In this document: positions 20,381-29,105 of the stretch, piece after piece
Numbering within the stretch: position 1 is the first letter of the stretch
How the letters are laid out: each line of letters begins with the position of its first letter
Origin: Achromobacter sp. RTa
GTDB lineage: Bacteria > Pseudomonadota > Gammaproteobacteria > Burkholderiales > Burkholderiaceae_B
Assembly: GCF_000757485.1 (NCBI RefSeq)
Contig: NZ_JPYO01000007.1
Span: 83,221 to 147,220, forward strand
Reading direction: 5' to 3'
DNA: 64,000 nt
The notes under the pieces: model-generated
The model's input: only the letters and a program-made list of their open reading frames with translations
Told to the model about the DNA's origin: nothing
Database searches by the model: none
Position numbers and translations under genes: made by a program

Positions 20381-21634
20381 TCAGCCGAACTTGCGGCGGG
20401 CATCCAGCGCCAGGCCGGCCCCGATGCTGCCGAACAGGTCGCCCTCGACGCTGCGCGCGTCCGGCACCAGCGCCGACACCGCCTCGCGCAGGCGCGGCAC
20501 GCGGCTCGAGCCCCCGGTGAAGAACACGGTGTCCACGTCCGCCGTCGCCACGCCGGCGTCGCGCATCAGCGCGCCCACCGTGGATTCGACCTTCTCGATC
20601 AGGCGGCCCACGCAGGCGTCGAACGACGGCCGCGTCACATCCACGCCCAGGTCGGGCGCAACGCGCGACAGATCGATCCGCGCGGCGGACGTTTCCGACA
20701 GAGCGATCTTGGCTTCTTCCACCTGCACCGCCACCCAGTGGCCGGCGCGCTCCTTGACGAGATTGAGCAGCAGATCGATTTTCTCGCGGTCGCCGGCCTC
20801 GGCCCGGATGAAGGCGAAGTGCTCGGCCGCCTTGCGGGTGTACGCCTGGTTGATGGTGTGCCAGCAAGCCAGGTTGCCATATTGCGTGGACGGCACGTCC
20901 TTGCCGCTGCGCAGCTGGCTGCCCAGCCCGAGCAAGGGCATCACGTGACCCAGGCTGAGCTGCTTGTCGAAATCCACCCCGCCGATGTGCACGCCGCCAT
21001 AGGCCAGGATATCGTCGCGCCGGTCGGCCTTGGCAGCCCGGCCGGGCCCCAGGCGGATCAACGAGAAGTCCGAGGTGCCGCCGCCGATGTCGATGACCAG
21101 CACCAGCTCTTCACGGTCGATCTGCGATTCATAATCGAACGCCGCGGCCAGGGGCTCGAACTGGAATTCGATGTCGGTGAAGCCGACGCTGCGGGCGATC
21201 TCGCCCAGCGTATCCTGCGCCGTCTGGTCGGCGGCGGGGTTGTCGTCCACGAAAAACACCGGCCGGCCCAGCACCGCGCGGGTGAAACCCCGGCCCGCGG
21301 CGGTCTCGGCGCGTTGCTTCAGTTCGGCGATGAACCGGGTCAACAGGACGCGGAATGGAATCGAACGGCCCTGGACTTCCGTCGAGCCGTCGATGAGCGA
21401 GCTGCCCAGCAGGCTTTTCATCGAACGCATCAGGCGCCCGTCGTAACCCGCCAGGTAATCGGAGATGGCCGCGCGGCCATAGCTGACCTCGGCGTCTTCG
21501 TCGTGGAAGAAAATGGCCGAGGGCAAGGTGGTCTTGCCGTCTTCCAGGGCGAGGAGCGCGGGTTGGCCGGCACGGCTCCAGCCCACGGTGGAATTGGACG
21601 TGCCGAAATCGACGCCGCATGCGGTGGAAATCAT
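20381..21634 (-). CDS. Short Hsp70-family ATPase (YegD-like)
   Basis: 417 residues, only the actin-like nucleotide-binding half of Hsp70. Phosphate-1 loop GVDFGTSNSTVGW, phosphate-2 IDIGGGTSDFSL and adenosine motif FFTGGSSRVPRL are intact, while the substrate-binding domain and lid of DnaK are missing. This matches the YegD-type Hsp70s, whose clients are not known. Monocistronic in appearance. Confidence 0.9.
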   Translation of the reverse strand: MISTACGVDFGTSNSTVGWSRAGQPALLALEDGKTTLPSAIFFHDEDAEVSYGRAAISDYLAGYDGRLMRSMKSLLGSSLIDGSTEVQGRSIPFRVLLTRFIAELKQRAETAAGRGFTRAVLGRPVFFVDDNPAADQTAQDTLGEIARSVGFTDIEFQFEPLAAAFDYESQIDREELVLVIDIGGGTSDFSLIRLGPGRAAKADRRDDILAYGGVHIGGVDFDKQLSLGHVMPLLGLGSQLRSGKDVPSTQYGNLACWHTINQAYTRKAAEHFAFIRAEAGDREKIDLLLNLVKERAGHWVAVQVEEAKIALSETSAARIDLSRVAPDLGVDVTRPSFDACVGRLIEKVESTVGALMRDAGVATADVDTVFFTGGSSRVPRLREAVSALVPDARSVEGDLFGSIGAGLALDARRKFG

Positions 21635-21712
21635 GGAAACTCTGGAACTGAAGCAAAACGGCGCACAAGTGTACCCGCTTCGGCTCCCGCCCCTTGCGAG
21701 GCCCCGCCGCCC

Positions 21713-22918
21713 CTACCCCGCGGGCCGCGCCAGCGCCTTGGCGGTAAAGGCCAGGGTCAGCGCCGCCACCGCCAGGCCGGCCGCGAAGCCCCCGGCATAG
21801 CCCGCGTAGGCCGCCAGCCCCGTCATCAGGGACGAAGTCAGGATCTCGCCCAGGTCCCGCGCGCTCTGGACTGCGGTCATGTCGGTTCCCGCCTGCTCCC
21901 CGCGGCGCGCGAAACGCATGGCCAACGTCATCAAGGCCACCGACGCCGCCCCCGCGCCGAAAGAGCCCAGCGCCTGCGCCGCGTAGGCCAGCCCCGCCTG
22001 CCCGGGCGCCCAGCCCTGCGCCTGCGCCAGCCAGCCCAGCGCGGCCGCGCCGGAGGCCGCCAGGCCCAGCGCCAACGCGGCGCGCGCGCCCAGTCTGCCG
22101 ATCAGCCACGCGCCCCCGCCGCAGCCCAGCAGCACGGTGACGACCCCGCCCGCCATGCCGATGCGGCCCACGTCTTCGACCCGCCAGCCGGCGTCCACCA
22201 GGAACAGCTTGGACAGGCCGTAGCCCGCCACCGCCGTCATGGCCGACAGGAAAGCGGCCGCCGCCAGCGCCCAGGCGCCCGGCCGGCGGATGAATCCCGC
22301 CAGCGTGGCGCGCGGCCGGGCGGACGGCGCGGCGGCTTCCGTCTCGCGCCAGGCCGAGGCCAGCAGCAGGCTGAACGCGACGGCGGCGGCGAGCACGGCG
22401 ACGGCGCCCGTCTGGCCGATGTAGCCCGTCATGATCAGGCAGCCCGGGCCGCCAAAGAAGAAGCCCATCATCGTGCCGCCTACTTGCGCCGCATTCGCCC
22501 GCGCCAGGGCCTGGCCTTCGAAACGCTCCGCGGTCAGGCCGTCGGTGGCGATGTCCTGGGTGGCGCTGGCCAGCGAAGCCACGGCCATCAAGGCAACCAC
22601 CCAGGCCGCGCTCGCCGACGAGATGCCCAGCAGCGCCAAGCCCGACAGGCAGGCCAGCACGACCGTCTGCAGCGGAACGATCCAGCTGCGCCGCCGCCCC
22701 ATCGCCGGATTCCAGCGGTTGTCCACCACCGGCGCCCACAGGAACTTCAGGACCCATGGCAGGCCCACCAGCGGCAGCCAGGCCAGCGCATGCAGGTCCG
22801 CGCCGTCGCGGCGCAGCAGCGTGGGCAAAGCCTCCATCGCAACGCCCAGAGGAATGCCCTGTGAAAAATACAGGGCGGTGATCATCAGGAACAAGCGTCC
22901 GTTTGCCTTGGGGTGCAT
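21713..22918 (-). CDS. RhtX/FptX-like MFS siderophore transporter
   Basis: 401 residues, about 12 hydrophobic segments, starting LFLMITALYFSQGIPLGVAMEALPTLLRR with the AmpG/RhtX-type signature and then SATQDIATDGLT. RhtX/FptX single-protein transporters carry iron-siderophores across the inner membrane (rhizobactin 1021, pyochelin). Context agrees: TonB receptor, cupin and this gene in one leftward unit below a Fur box. The longer frame is rejected because it would overlap the cupin gene entirely. Confidence 0.88.
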   Translation of the reverse strand: MHPKANGRLFLMITALYFSQGIPLGVAMEALPTLLRRDGADLHALAWLPLVGLPWVLKFLWAPVVDNRWNPAMGRRRSWIVPLQTVVLACLSGLALLGISSASAAWVVALMAVASLASATQDIATDGLTAERFEGQALARANAAQVGGTMMGFFFGGPGCLIMTGYIGQTGAVAVLAAAVAFSLLLASAWRETEAAAPSARPRATLAGFIRRPGAWALAAAAFLSAMTAVAGYGLSKLFLVDAGWRVEDVGRIGMAGGVVTVLLGCGGGAWLIGRLGARAALALGLAASGAAALGWLAQAQGWAPGQAGLAYAAQALGSFGAGAASVALMTLAMRFARRGEQAGTDMTAVQSARDLGEILTSSLMTGLAAYAGYAGGFAAGLAVAALTLAFTAKALARPAG

Positions 22919-22920
22919 CG

Positions 22921-23340
22921 TCAGGATTCCAGTTGCGGTTGCGCCGCCGCGCGGCGATGTTCGCTGCCGTGGCCCGGCGTCACGAACAGGATTTTTCCGG
23001 GACAGGCAATGTGCAGGCGGTGCCACACGCCGCGCGGCACCACGGCGCAGCGCCGGGTGTCCAGCAACACGTCGGTTTCCGCCCCGCCCTCGTCCGCGAG
23101 CGTCAGCACCACGCGGCCTTCCAGCACGCACAGCATTTCCTCGCCGGCCGGGTGGCGCTCCCACACGTCGCCGTGCACGTCGGCATCGCTGGTCACGGCC
23201 TTGACGCCGACCAGCCAGCCTTCGCCGGGCGACAGGCTCCGGCGCCTGCCGATCTCGCGCAGGGCGCCGTCGTTGCCCAGCGCCATGAAATGGTCGAGCC
23301 AGTCGAAGACCGGCGGTATCGGATGGTGTTCTGTCTTCAT
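22921..23340 (-). CDS. Cupin-domain protein
   Basis: 139 residues: a single cupin barrel with HPAGEEMLCVLEGRVVLTL and VPRGVWHRLH (motifs 1 and 2, metal-binding His/Glu). Sandwiched between the TonB receptor (49-bp gap) and the RhtX gene (2-bp gap), so it belongs to the siderophore unit; it could modify or bind the siderophore or its ligand, but no reaction is known. Confidence 0.85.
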   Translation of the reverse strand: MKTEHHPIPPVFDWLDHFMALGNDGALREIGRRRSLSPGEGWLVGVKAVTSDADVHGDVWERHPAGEEMLCVLEGRVVLTLADEGGAETDVLLDTRRCAVVPRGVWHRLHIACPGKILFVTPGHGSEHRRAAAQPQLES

Positions 23341-23389
23341 CGGAATGCCTCCTTGGGGTGGCGGCGGGCGCCACGCCCGCCGCTGTCGT

Positions 23390-25513
23390 TCAGTACTGGG
23401 CGCGCAGCGTCAGCATGACGTTGCGGGGTTCGCCGTAGCGGTTGTTCCATGCCGTGCCCGACAGGCTCTGGTAGTAGCGGCGGTCGAACAGGTTGTTGAC
23501 GTTCAGCGCCGCGGTCAGGTGCTTGTCCAGCCGGTAGGCCATGCGCAGGTCCACCAGCGTGTAGCCGCCCTGGCGCAGCGTGACGGGGCCCGAGACCGTC
23601 GAGTAGCCCGACTGCATCTGCACGCCGCCGCCCACGCTCAACCGGCGCTCCATGACGGGCAGCGCGTAGTTCGTCCAGAGACGGAAGATGTGCTTGGGCG
23701 TGAAGCTGGCGAAAGGCTGGCCGTTGGAGACCGAGTCGGACAGGTATTTGCTGGTGTTGAACGTATAGCCCGCCGCCACCGTCCAATACGGCGTGACCTG
23801 CCCGCTGGCCTCGGCCTCGAAGCCGCGGCTGCGGACTTCGCCGCCCGAGATGTAGTAGCAGTTGCTGCCCACGCAAGGCCAATCGGGATCCTGCTGCGCG
23901 CGGTTCTTCTGCTGGATCTGGAACACCGCCAGCGACACGTTCAAAGCGCCGTCCGCCAGCTCGCCCTTCACGCCGGCCTCGTAGTTGGTGCCGGTGACCG
24001 GATCCAGCGGCTTGCCCTCTCGGGTCAGCTGGCTTTGCGGCTGGAACACCTGCGCATAGCTGCCATAGACGGACCACTGCTTATCCAGGTCGACGATCAG
24101 CCCGCCGTAGGGCGTGAACTCGGGGTCGATACGCTGGCGCGCAGACGGCGCGCTCTGGTTCCACCAGCTCACGCGGCCGCCCAGCACCAGGGTCACCGGG
24201 TCGGCCAGCGAGAAGCGGCCCATGGCATAGACGCCTTGCTGCTTCAGCCGCGTTTCGCCCGGCGAAGAATAAGGCCCCACGCCGGGTTCGGGCACGCTAT
24301 GCGGATCCCAGTCGAAAACGTTCACCGGCACGTTCAGCGCCGGCCTCAGCATGCCCGTGTACTGCTCTGACGTAGTGCGCTGCGCGTTGCCGCCCAGCAG
24401 CAGTTCATGGCGGCGGCCGAACCACTGCACGGGCCCGCTCACGTAGGCGTCCACGCTGGCCTGCGTGTTGTCGAATTTGTAGGCGCCGCCCATCAGCCTC
24501 GACCCCATGCCGGTTTCGCGGTCGATGGCGCCATACGCGCCGGCGTACTTCAGATTGCTGTCGGCCGTCAGGTAGTTGGCACTGATCTTGGCCGTCCAGC
24601 CCTCGCCGAAACCGTGTTCAAGGTCGGCGAACACACGCGTCGTGTCCCAGTTGAAGCGGTCCCACGCGGCATCCAGATAGGTCGAGCGCGATAGCCCGAT
24701 GTCGCCGCCGTCCTTGTAGCGCGGCACGCCCGCCATGTTGGTGGTGGAACGGATGCGCTGGTATTGCAACCCGGCGGACAGCACCGTCCGCGGCCCCAGG
24801 TCCACCTCGCCTATGCCGTAGAAGAGCGCCGACTGCTGATCCGCCACGTCGTAGAAATAGCCGCGGTCTTCGACCGCGCCGACGATGCGTCCGCGCACGC
24901 TGCCGCTGGCGTTCAAGGGACCGCCCAGATCCGCCTCGGCGCGGTAGCGGTCCCAGCTGCCCGCGCTGACCGTGCCATTGAATGCGAACTCGCGCTGCGG
25001 CCGCTTGCGCACCAGGTTAACGGTGGCCGCAGGGTTGCCCGCGCCGTGCAGCAGGCCGTTGGCGCCGCGCAGGATTTCCACGCGCTCGTATACGGCCATG
25101 TCCTGCGGCGACGCCGCCATGTTGCCCATCAGGACCGGCACGCCGTCCTGCTCGAAGGAATCGACCTTGAAGCCGCGCGAGTAGTACGCCGTGGTCAGCA
25201 GCTGGTACGGCTGCACGGTGATGCCGGTGGCGTGCTGCATGACCTCGTCCAGGCTTTGCAGGTTCTGCTCCTGCATACGCTCCAGCCCGATCACCGTGAC
25301 CGATTGCGGGATCTCTCGCACAGACAGAGGCAGCTTGCCCAGCGTCGCCGTGCCCGGCGCGATGCCCTCGCCGGTGACCGTCACCGCCGGCAGCGATTGC
25401 GCCTCCTGCGCGTGCGCCGGCCCCGCCGCCGCCGCGAGCCATAGCGGCCACTGCAATGCGCGCGCCGCATTCCTGAGCGTCCTGCCCGCCCGGGGTTTCA
25501 ACTTTTTCTGCAC
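23390..25513 (-). CDS. TonB-dependent ferric-siderophore receptor
   Basis: 707 residues, GTG start after GAGGGA. Signal peptide (LRNAARALQWPLWLAAAAGPAHAQ), plug domain with LPLSVREIPQSVTVIG and VEILRGANGLLHGAGNPAATVNLVRKRP, a 22-strand barrel, and the terminal NNLFDRRYY and aromatic last residue typical of outer-membrane receptors. It lacks the N-terminal signalling domain. Expected to import a ferric siderophore, with the RhtX-like protein for the inner membrane; regulated by Fur and probably by the AraC gene upstream. Confidence 0.93.
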   Translation of the reverse strand: MQKKLKPRAGRTLRNAARALQWPLWLAAAAGPAHAQEAQSLPAVTVTGEGIAPGTATLGKLPLSVREIPQSVTVIGLERMQEQNLQSLDEVMQHATGITVQPYQLLTTAYYSRGFKVDSFEQDGVPVLMGNMAASPQDMAVYERVEILRGANGLLHGAGNPAATVNLVRKRPQREFAFNGTVSAGSWDRYRAEADLGGPLNASGSVRGRIVGAVEDRGYFYDVADQQSALFYGIGEVDLGPRTVLSAGLQYQRIRSTTNMAGVPRYKDGGDIGLSRSTYLDAAWDRFNWDTTRVFADLEHGFGEGWTAKISANYLTADSNLKYAGAYGAIDRETGMGSRLMGGAYKFDNTQASVDAYVSGPVQWFGRRHELLLGGNAQRTTSEQYTGMLRPALNVPVNVFDWDPHSVPEPGVGPYSSPGETRLKQQGVYAMGRFSLADPVTLVLGGRVSWWNQSAPSARQRIDPEFTPYGGLIVDLDKQWSVYGSYAQVFQPQSQLTREGKPLDPVTGTNYEAGVKGELADGALNVSLAVFQIQQKNRAQQDPDWPCVGSNCYYISGGEVRSRGFEAEASGQVTPYWTVAAGYTFNTSKYLSDSVSNGQPFASFTPKHIFRLWTNYALPVMERRLSVGGGVQMQSGYSTVSGPVTLRQGGYTLVDLRMAYRLDKHLTAALNVNNLFDRRYYQSLSGTAWNNRYGEPRNVMLTLRAQY

Positions 25514-25535
25514 CGCTATCCCTCTTTCTTGTTAC

Positions 25536-25550
25536 TGAGAATTATTCTCA
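25536..25550. promoter_or_regulatory. Fur box upstream of the TonB receptor
   Basis: TGAGAATTATTCTCA is a perfect 7-1-7 palindrome of the Fur type (consensus TGATAAT-N-ATTATCA, with the paired G/C variant), placed 22 bp before the receptor start, where it would block the promoter in iron-replete cells. Confidence 0.85.
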
Positions 25551-25579
25551 AATAATTCTAGAGAGGACGGCTGGCGGCC

Positions 25580-25621
25580 GCTGGCGATCGCGGAAGTCTT
25601 GCTGGCGATTGCGGAAGTTTC
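25580..25621. repeat. Two-copy 21-bp tandem repeat
   Basis: GCTGGCGATCGCGGAAGTCTT is followed directly by a copy with three changes. It lies between the receptor promoter and the end of the AraC gene; it may be a simple duplication, or paired activator sites for the AraC protein. Confidence 0.55.
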
Positions 25622-25644
25622 GCCGGCGCGGCAGGCGCGCGGGC

Positions 25645-26520
25645 TCAGCCGCGCGGCGCGAAGCTGCTGGGCAGCGTGCCGTAGCGGCGCTGGAAGACCT
25701 TGGTGAAATGCGAGTCGGTGTAGCCGCAGGCGTAGGCGGCCTCCGAAACCGAGAGCTCGCCCGCGGCCAGCAGCGCGTGGGCCTGCTCCATCCGCCGCTC
25801 GCGCACGTAGGCATAGACGCTCGTGCCGAACAGCTTGCGAAAGCCCGTGGTGAGCTTGTTGACGTTGACGCCCGCCAGCCGCGCCAGCTCCGGCAGCGAC
25901 GGAGGGTCCTGCAGATTGCCGGCGACCAGGTCGCGCGCATGATGCAGGCGCTCGACGTCGCCGCGCGTCATGCCATGGGCCGGCGCCACGCTGGGCGCGG
26001 GTTGCAACGCGCCCAGCGCCAGCGCCGTCAACTCCAGCGCCTTGCCCGACAGGTACATGCGCCTGAGCGCGCCCTGCACCGGGCAGGCCAGCATCTGATT
26101 GCCCAGCGCCTGCATGGCGGGAGCCACCCGCAGATTGGCGTCGGCGTAAGCCTGACCGCCGGGCGCGCGCAGCAGCGCGGCCAATTCCTCCGGCGCCATG
26201 CGAAGCGCGTCGCCCAGGTGTTCCAGGCCGGTGCGCAAAGAGATGAACCGCAGCGCCTTGTGCGCGCCGAATTCATGCTCCATGCCCATGGCGTCCTGGC
26301 AGAGGCTCATGTGCAGCAGCGGGCCGCTCACCCGCCTGGCCGGCGCGCCGCACACGCTATAGCGAAGCTCGCCGTCCAGCACCAGCACCAGCTTGAGCCC
26401 CGGCTCCAGGCGTTCCTGCACCCGTTCGTCGCGGCAAAAACGCAGCGTGCCGCCCGCCAGCGACATCGCGGGCATGGCTGCCGATACGGTCCAGTCGGGT
26501 TCGGGGTGGAGGGCGGTCAC
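25645..26520 (-). CDS. AraC-family regulator (PchR/AlcR-like)
   Basis: 291 residues: variable N-terminal sensing half and a C-terminal double helix-turn-helix (PPSLPELARLAGVNVNKLTTGFRKLFG, then YVRERRMEQAHALLA and VSEAAYACGYTDSHFTKVFQRRYG). Proteins of this size next to TonB receptors are usually siderophore-sensing activators such as PchR and AlcR. Same strand and directly upstream of the receptor, which it probably activates. An A/T-rich stretch upstream (26551-26573) could hold a weak Fur site. Confidence 0.9.
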   Translation of the reverse strand: MTALHPEPDWTVSAAMPAMSLAGGTLRFCRDERVQERLEPGLKLVLVLDGELRYSVCGAPARRVSGPLLHMSLCQDAMGMEHEFGAHKALRFISLRTGLEHLGDALRMAPEELAALLRAPGGQAYADANLRVAPAMQALGNQMLACPVQGALRRMYLSGKALELTALALGALQPAPSVAPAHGMTRGDVERLHHARDLVAGNLQDPPSLPELARLAGVNVNKLTTGFRKLFGTSVYAYVRERRMEQAHALLAAGELSVSEAAYACGYTDSHFTKVFQRRYGTLPSSFAPRG

Positions 26521-26605
26521 GGTCGCGGGCGAGGGGCGCCCCGCCTAGTTGATGAGATTGAATATTATTACCGTTTGACCAAAACGGAAAGCCGGCACCG
26601 CGCCC

Positions 26606-26938
26606 CTACTGTTGCTGGCGGCGCTGCTCCAATTCTTTGAGGCATTGCTCCACGCCAGCCTGCATCTGCGCATTCGACACCGCAGCGCGGTCCGAGACTT
26701 CGCGGCAACGCGCGTATTCGGCCTGGCTTTCCGGCGTATCCCGGATGATGGCCGGCGCGGCGTTGGGGTCCGGCGTGACCGTCATGCGCAGCGTGGAAGG
26801 CGGCGAAAGGCTGCCGTCCTTCGAACGCACGCTGGGATATTGGTATTCCTGCGTGACGGGCGCGGCGTTCTGCGCCTGCGCGGCGCCCCCTGCGCACAAG
26901 GCGGCAAGCAGAAATGCGGAAATGTGGAGTTTCTTCAT
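26606..26938 (-). CDS. Small exported protein (unknown)
   Basis: 110 residues with a clear signal peptide (MKKLHISAFLLAALCAGGAAQAQ). The mature part is polar with two Cys (ARCREVSDR, VEQCLKELEQRR) and a Gln/Arg-rich C-terminal helix; the Cys pair could form a disulfide. Start supported by AGAGAGGT upstream. No family recognised. Confidence 0.7.
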   Translation of the reverse strand: MKKLHISAFLLAALCAGGAAQAQNAAPVTQEYQYPSVRSKDGSLSPPSTLRMTVTPDPNAAPAIIRDTPESQAEYARCREVSDRAAVSNAQMQAGVEQCLKELEQRRQQQ

Positions 26939-27089
26939 GGCGACCTCTCTTCAATGAGCAAGCGCGCCGGCCCCAGGAGCCGGTGGCGGCCCGGCCCGGC
27001 GCGCGCCGCCCTATCGTATCCTCGCCTACCGCCGGGCGACGCTACACAATCCGCCACAGTTGTTTCGTGGGGTTTCTCGCCAGGCCGCT

Positions 27090-27326
27090 TCAGCGCTTGC
27101 TGGCAGGCTTGCCGGCGGGCTGCCGCAGCGGCGCCAGCAGCGATGACAGGCCGTTGTGATCCAGCTCGTGCATCAGGGCCAGCAAGCGGCCCAGTTCGCC
27201 AGGCGGAAAGCCCTTGCGCGCGAACCAGGCCAGGTACGGCCCGGGAAGGTCCGCGATCAGGCGGCCCTGGTATTTGCCGAAGGGCATCGTGCGCGTGACC
27301 AGCAGGGAAAGCAGCTCAGAATCCAT
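27090..27326 (-). CDS. DUF3820-family small protein
   Basis: 78 residues: TMPFGKYQGRLIADLPGPYLAWFARKGFPPGELG is the DUF3820 core, found in small putative-quorum or exonuclease-associated proteins (the PFGKYxG motif). Its start overlaps the end of the GNAT gene by 11 bases, so the two are translationally coupled. Confidence 0.85.
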   Translation of the reverse strand: MDSELLSLLVTRTMPFGKYQGRLIADLPGPYLAWFARKGFPPGELGRLLALMHELDHNGLSSLLAPLRQPAGKPASKR

Positions 27327-27885
27327 GCCTGTCACCTCGCGGCCAGATGCGGGCGTACATCCAGAAATGGCGCGGCTCGCCACGCACCGTCCGGTACGCA
27401 TGCAGCAGGCCTTCCCGGCGGAAACCGCAGCGCTCCAGCACGCCCGCCGAAGCCACGTTCGAATCCAGCACGGTGGCCTGGATACGCGCAAACCCCAGCG
27501 TTTCGAGCGCCCAACCCGTCAACGCCGCACAGGCCTTCGTGGCCAGCCCCTGGCGCCAGCAGGCCGGCGCGATGTCGTAGGCGATCTCGGCGCGGCGCTG
27601 CGGCAGCGCGATCTCGTTCAGGCCGATGGTGCCGACGAGCCGGTCATCCTGGCCGACGATGGCGAGCCGCATGCAGTGCGACTGGCCAGGTTGCGCATAG
27701 GCCCGGATCAGGCCGGCCAAGGTTTCAACCCCCTCCAGGCGCCAACTGGTGTGGCGCGTCACTTCCTCGCGCCGCAGATAGGCGTACCAGTCGGCGGCAT
27801 CCTCGTCGCGCATGGCGCGCAGGCGCATGCCTGGCGCGTCCAGGGCGGGATAATCGTGGGGCCAATCGGCAAAGGTCGGCAACAT
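27316..27885 (-). CDS. GNAT-family N-acetyltransferase (RimJ/RimL type)
   Basis: 189 residues. Begins with RLRAMRDEDAADWYAYL, the usual Acetyltransf_3 start, and has AEIAYDIAPACWRQGLATKACAALTGWA, in which the Q/RxxGxA-type acetyl-CoA loop is seen, and FARIQATVLDSNVASAGVLERCGFRREG. Acceptor unknown. Overlaps the DUF3820 gene. Confidence 0.88.
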   Translation of the reverse strand: MLPTFADWPHDYPALDAPGMRLRAMRDEDAADWYAYLRREEVTRHTSWRLEGVETLAGLIRAYAQPGQSHCMRLAIVGQDDRLVGTIGLNEIALPQRRAEIAYDIAPACWRQGLATKACAALTGWALETLGFARIQATVLDSNVASAGVLERCGFRREGLLHAYRTVRGEPRHFWMYARIWPRGDRHGF

Positions 27886-27954
27886 TGCGGTTCAGTGCAG
27901 AGGGCGGCAACGCCGCCATTACGCGCAGCTTATCAGGCGCAGCCCCGCCGCGCC

Positions 27955-28428
27955 TCAGTCCGCGTGAGCGACGCGGGGTTCGCAAAGCACGGGGAAGTTC
28001 ACCGAGTTGGCGATGAAGCAGAAATGGTGCGCGCGGCCGTGCAGTTCCTCGGCCAGCGCCGCGTCGCCGCCAGCGGCGATGGTCACCACCGGCCGCAGCG
28101 TGACCCGGGAGAACGCTCCGCCGCGCTCGCGGTCTTCGGCCATCACGCCTTCGGCCTCGTCCCGGTAGGCCAGCACGGTCACGCCCTCGACCGCGCAGAG
28201 ATGCAGGTACCAGAGCTTGTGACAGGCGGACAGCGACGCCACCAGCATGTCCTCGGGATTCCAGCGCGCGGGATCGCCCCGGAACGCGGGATCGGACGAT
28301 CCCGCCACGTCGGGCTTGCCCTGCGCCCGTATCAGGTGATCGCGGGAATACGCCGCGTAGCTGGATGTGCCGGTGCCGGTGTTGCCGGTCCACTCCACCG
28401 TAACGTGGTAGCTATGTTCGCCGTTCAT
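27955..28428 (-). CDS. OsmC-family peroxiredoxin-like protein
   Basis: 157 residues. The OsmC/Ohr fold has two reactive cysteines: here CHK in LSACHKLWYLHLC and a second in HHFCFIANSVNFPV. The start is set at the ATG with AGGA nearby rather than an upstream ATG. Probably a thiol peroxidase against organic hydroperoxides, cytoplasmic; the clade with CHKLWYLHLC is not proven biochemically. Confidence 0.85.
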   Translation of the reverse strand: MNGEHSYHVTVEWTGNTGTGTSSYAAYSRDHLIRAQGKPDVAGSSDPAFRGDPARWNPEDMLVASLSACHKLWYLHLCAVEGVTVLAYRDEAEGVMAEDRERGGAFSRVTLRPVVTIAAGGDAALAEELHGRAHHFCFIANSVNFPVLCEPRVAHAD

Positions 28429-28595
28429 GGGAATCGTCCTGTTCGGGTTCATGCCGCCGGGCCGTCCCGGCAAACAAAGAGGCCTAGCGTAGCGCATGCG
28501 CGCAGGCGGATGAAGGCCCGCGGCCTTACAACCCGTTTCAGCACCGGAGCCCTACTCTCCGTATCGTGAACGCGTTTTTCACACAGGAGCTCGCC

Positions 28596-29021
28596 ATGAT
28601 GAAAACCACCCTGACCTGCGCCCTGACGCTTGCCCTGCTGGCCGGTTGCGCGCCTTCCCATACCGTCTCGGGCCGCGCCGCGCCCGCCGACGGCCACACC
28701 GCCCGGAACTCCTTGGACTGGCCCGGCAGCTATGAAGGCACCCTGCCCTGCGCGGACTGCCCCGGCATCCGCACCCGGCTGACCCTGGCCCAGGACGGCC
28801 GCTACGAAAGGCAGACCCAGTACCTGGACCGCGAGCCGCAGCCCGAGACGGTGACGGGCACTTTCAGCTGGGAGTCCGACGGCAGCACCATCCGGCTTGA
28901 CGCCTCGGGCGACAGCCAGCGCTACTTCGTCGGCGAAAACCAGGTAACCATGCTGTACCGCGACGGCACGCGCCCCACCGGCCCGCTCGCCCCGCACTAC
29001 GTCCTGCGCCGCGCGCAGTAG
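28596..29021 (+). CDS. NlpE N-terminal-domain lipoprotein
   Basis: 141 residues: signal peptide with lipobox LLAGC (lipidated Cys near residue 18), then WPGSYEGTLPCADCPGIRT, the NlpE N-terminal motif with the CxxC pair, ending VTMLYRDG. NlpE proteins sense envelope or copper stress at the outer membrane. Strong ribosome site (ACAGGAG). The E. coli C-terminal OB domain is absent. Confidence 0.9.
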   Translation: MMKTTLTCALTLALLAGCAPSHTVSGRAAPADGHTARNSLDWPGSYEGTLPCADCPGIRTRLTLAQDGRYERQTQYLDREPQPETVTGTFSWESDGSTIRLDASGDSQRYFVGENQVTMLYRDGTRPTGPLAPHYVLRRAQ

Positions 29022-29105
29022 GGCGCAGCGCAGGACGCGCGCTTCCGGCTGCTATGCTTGCCGCAACGTCCGCGCCGCGGCGCGGCACCTCCCGCCAAGG
29101 AAACC

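Noticed and set aside
20288..22864. 858-codon rightward ORF spanning the Hsp70 and MFS genes
   Set aside because: Opposite-strand genes have clear family motifs; this frame has none.
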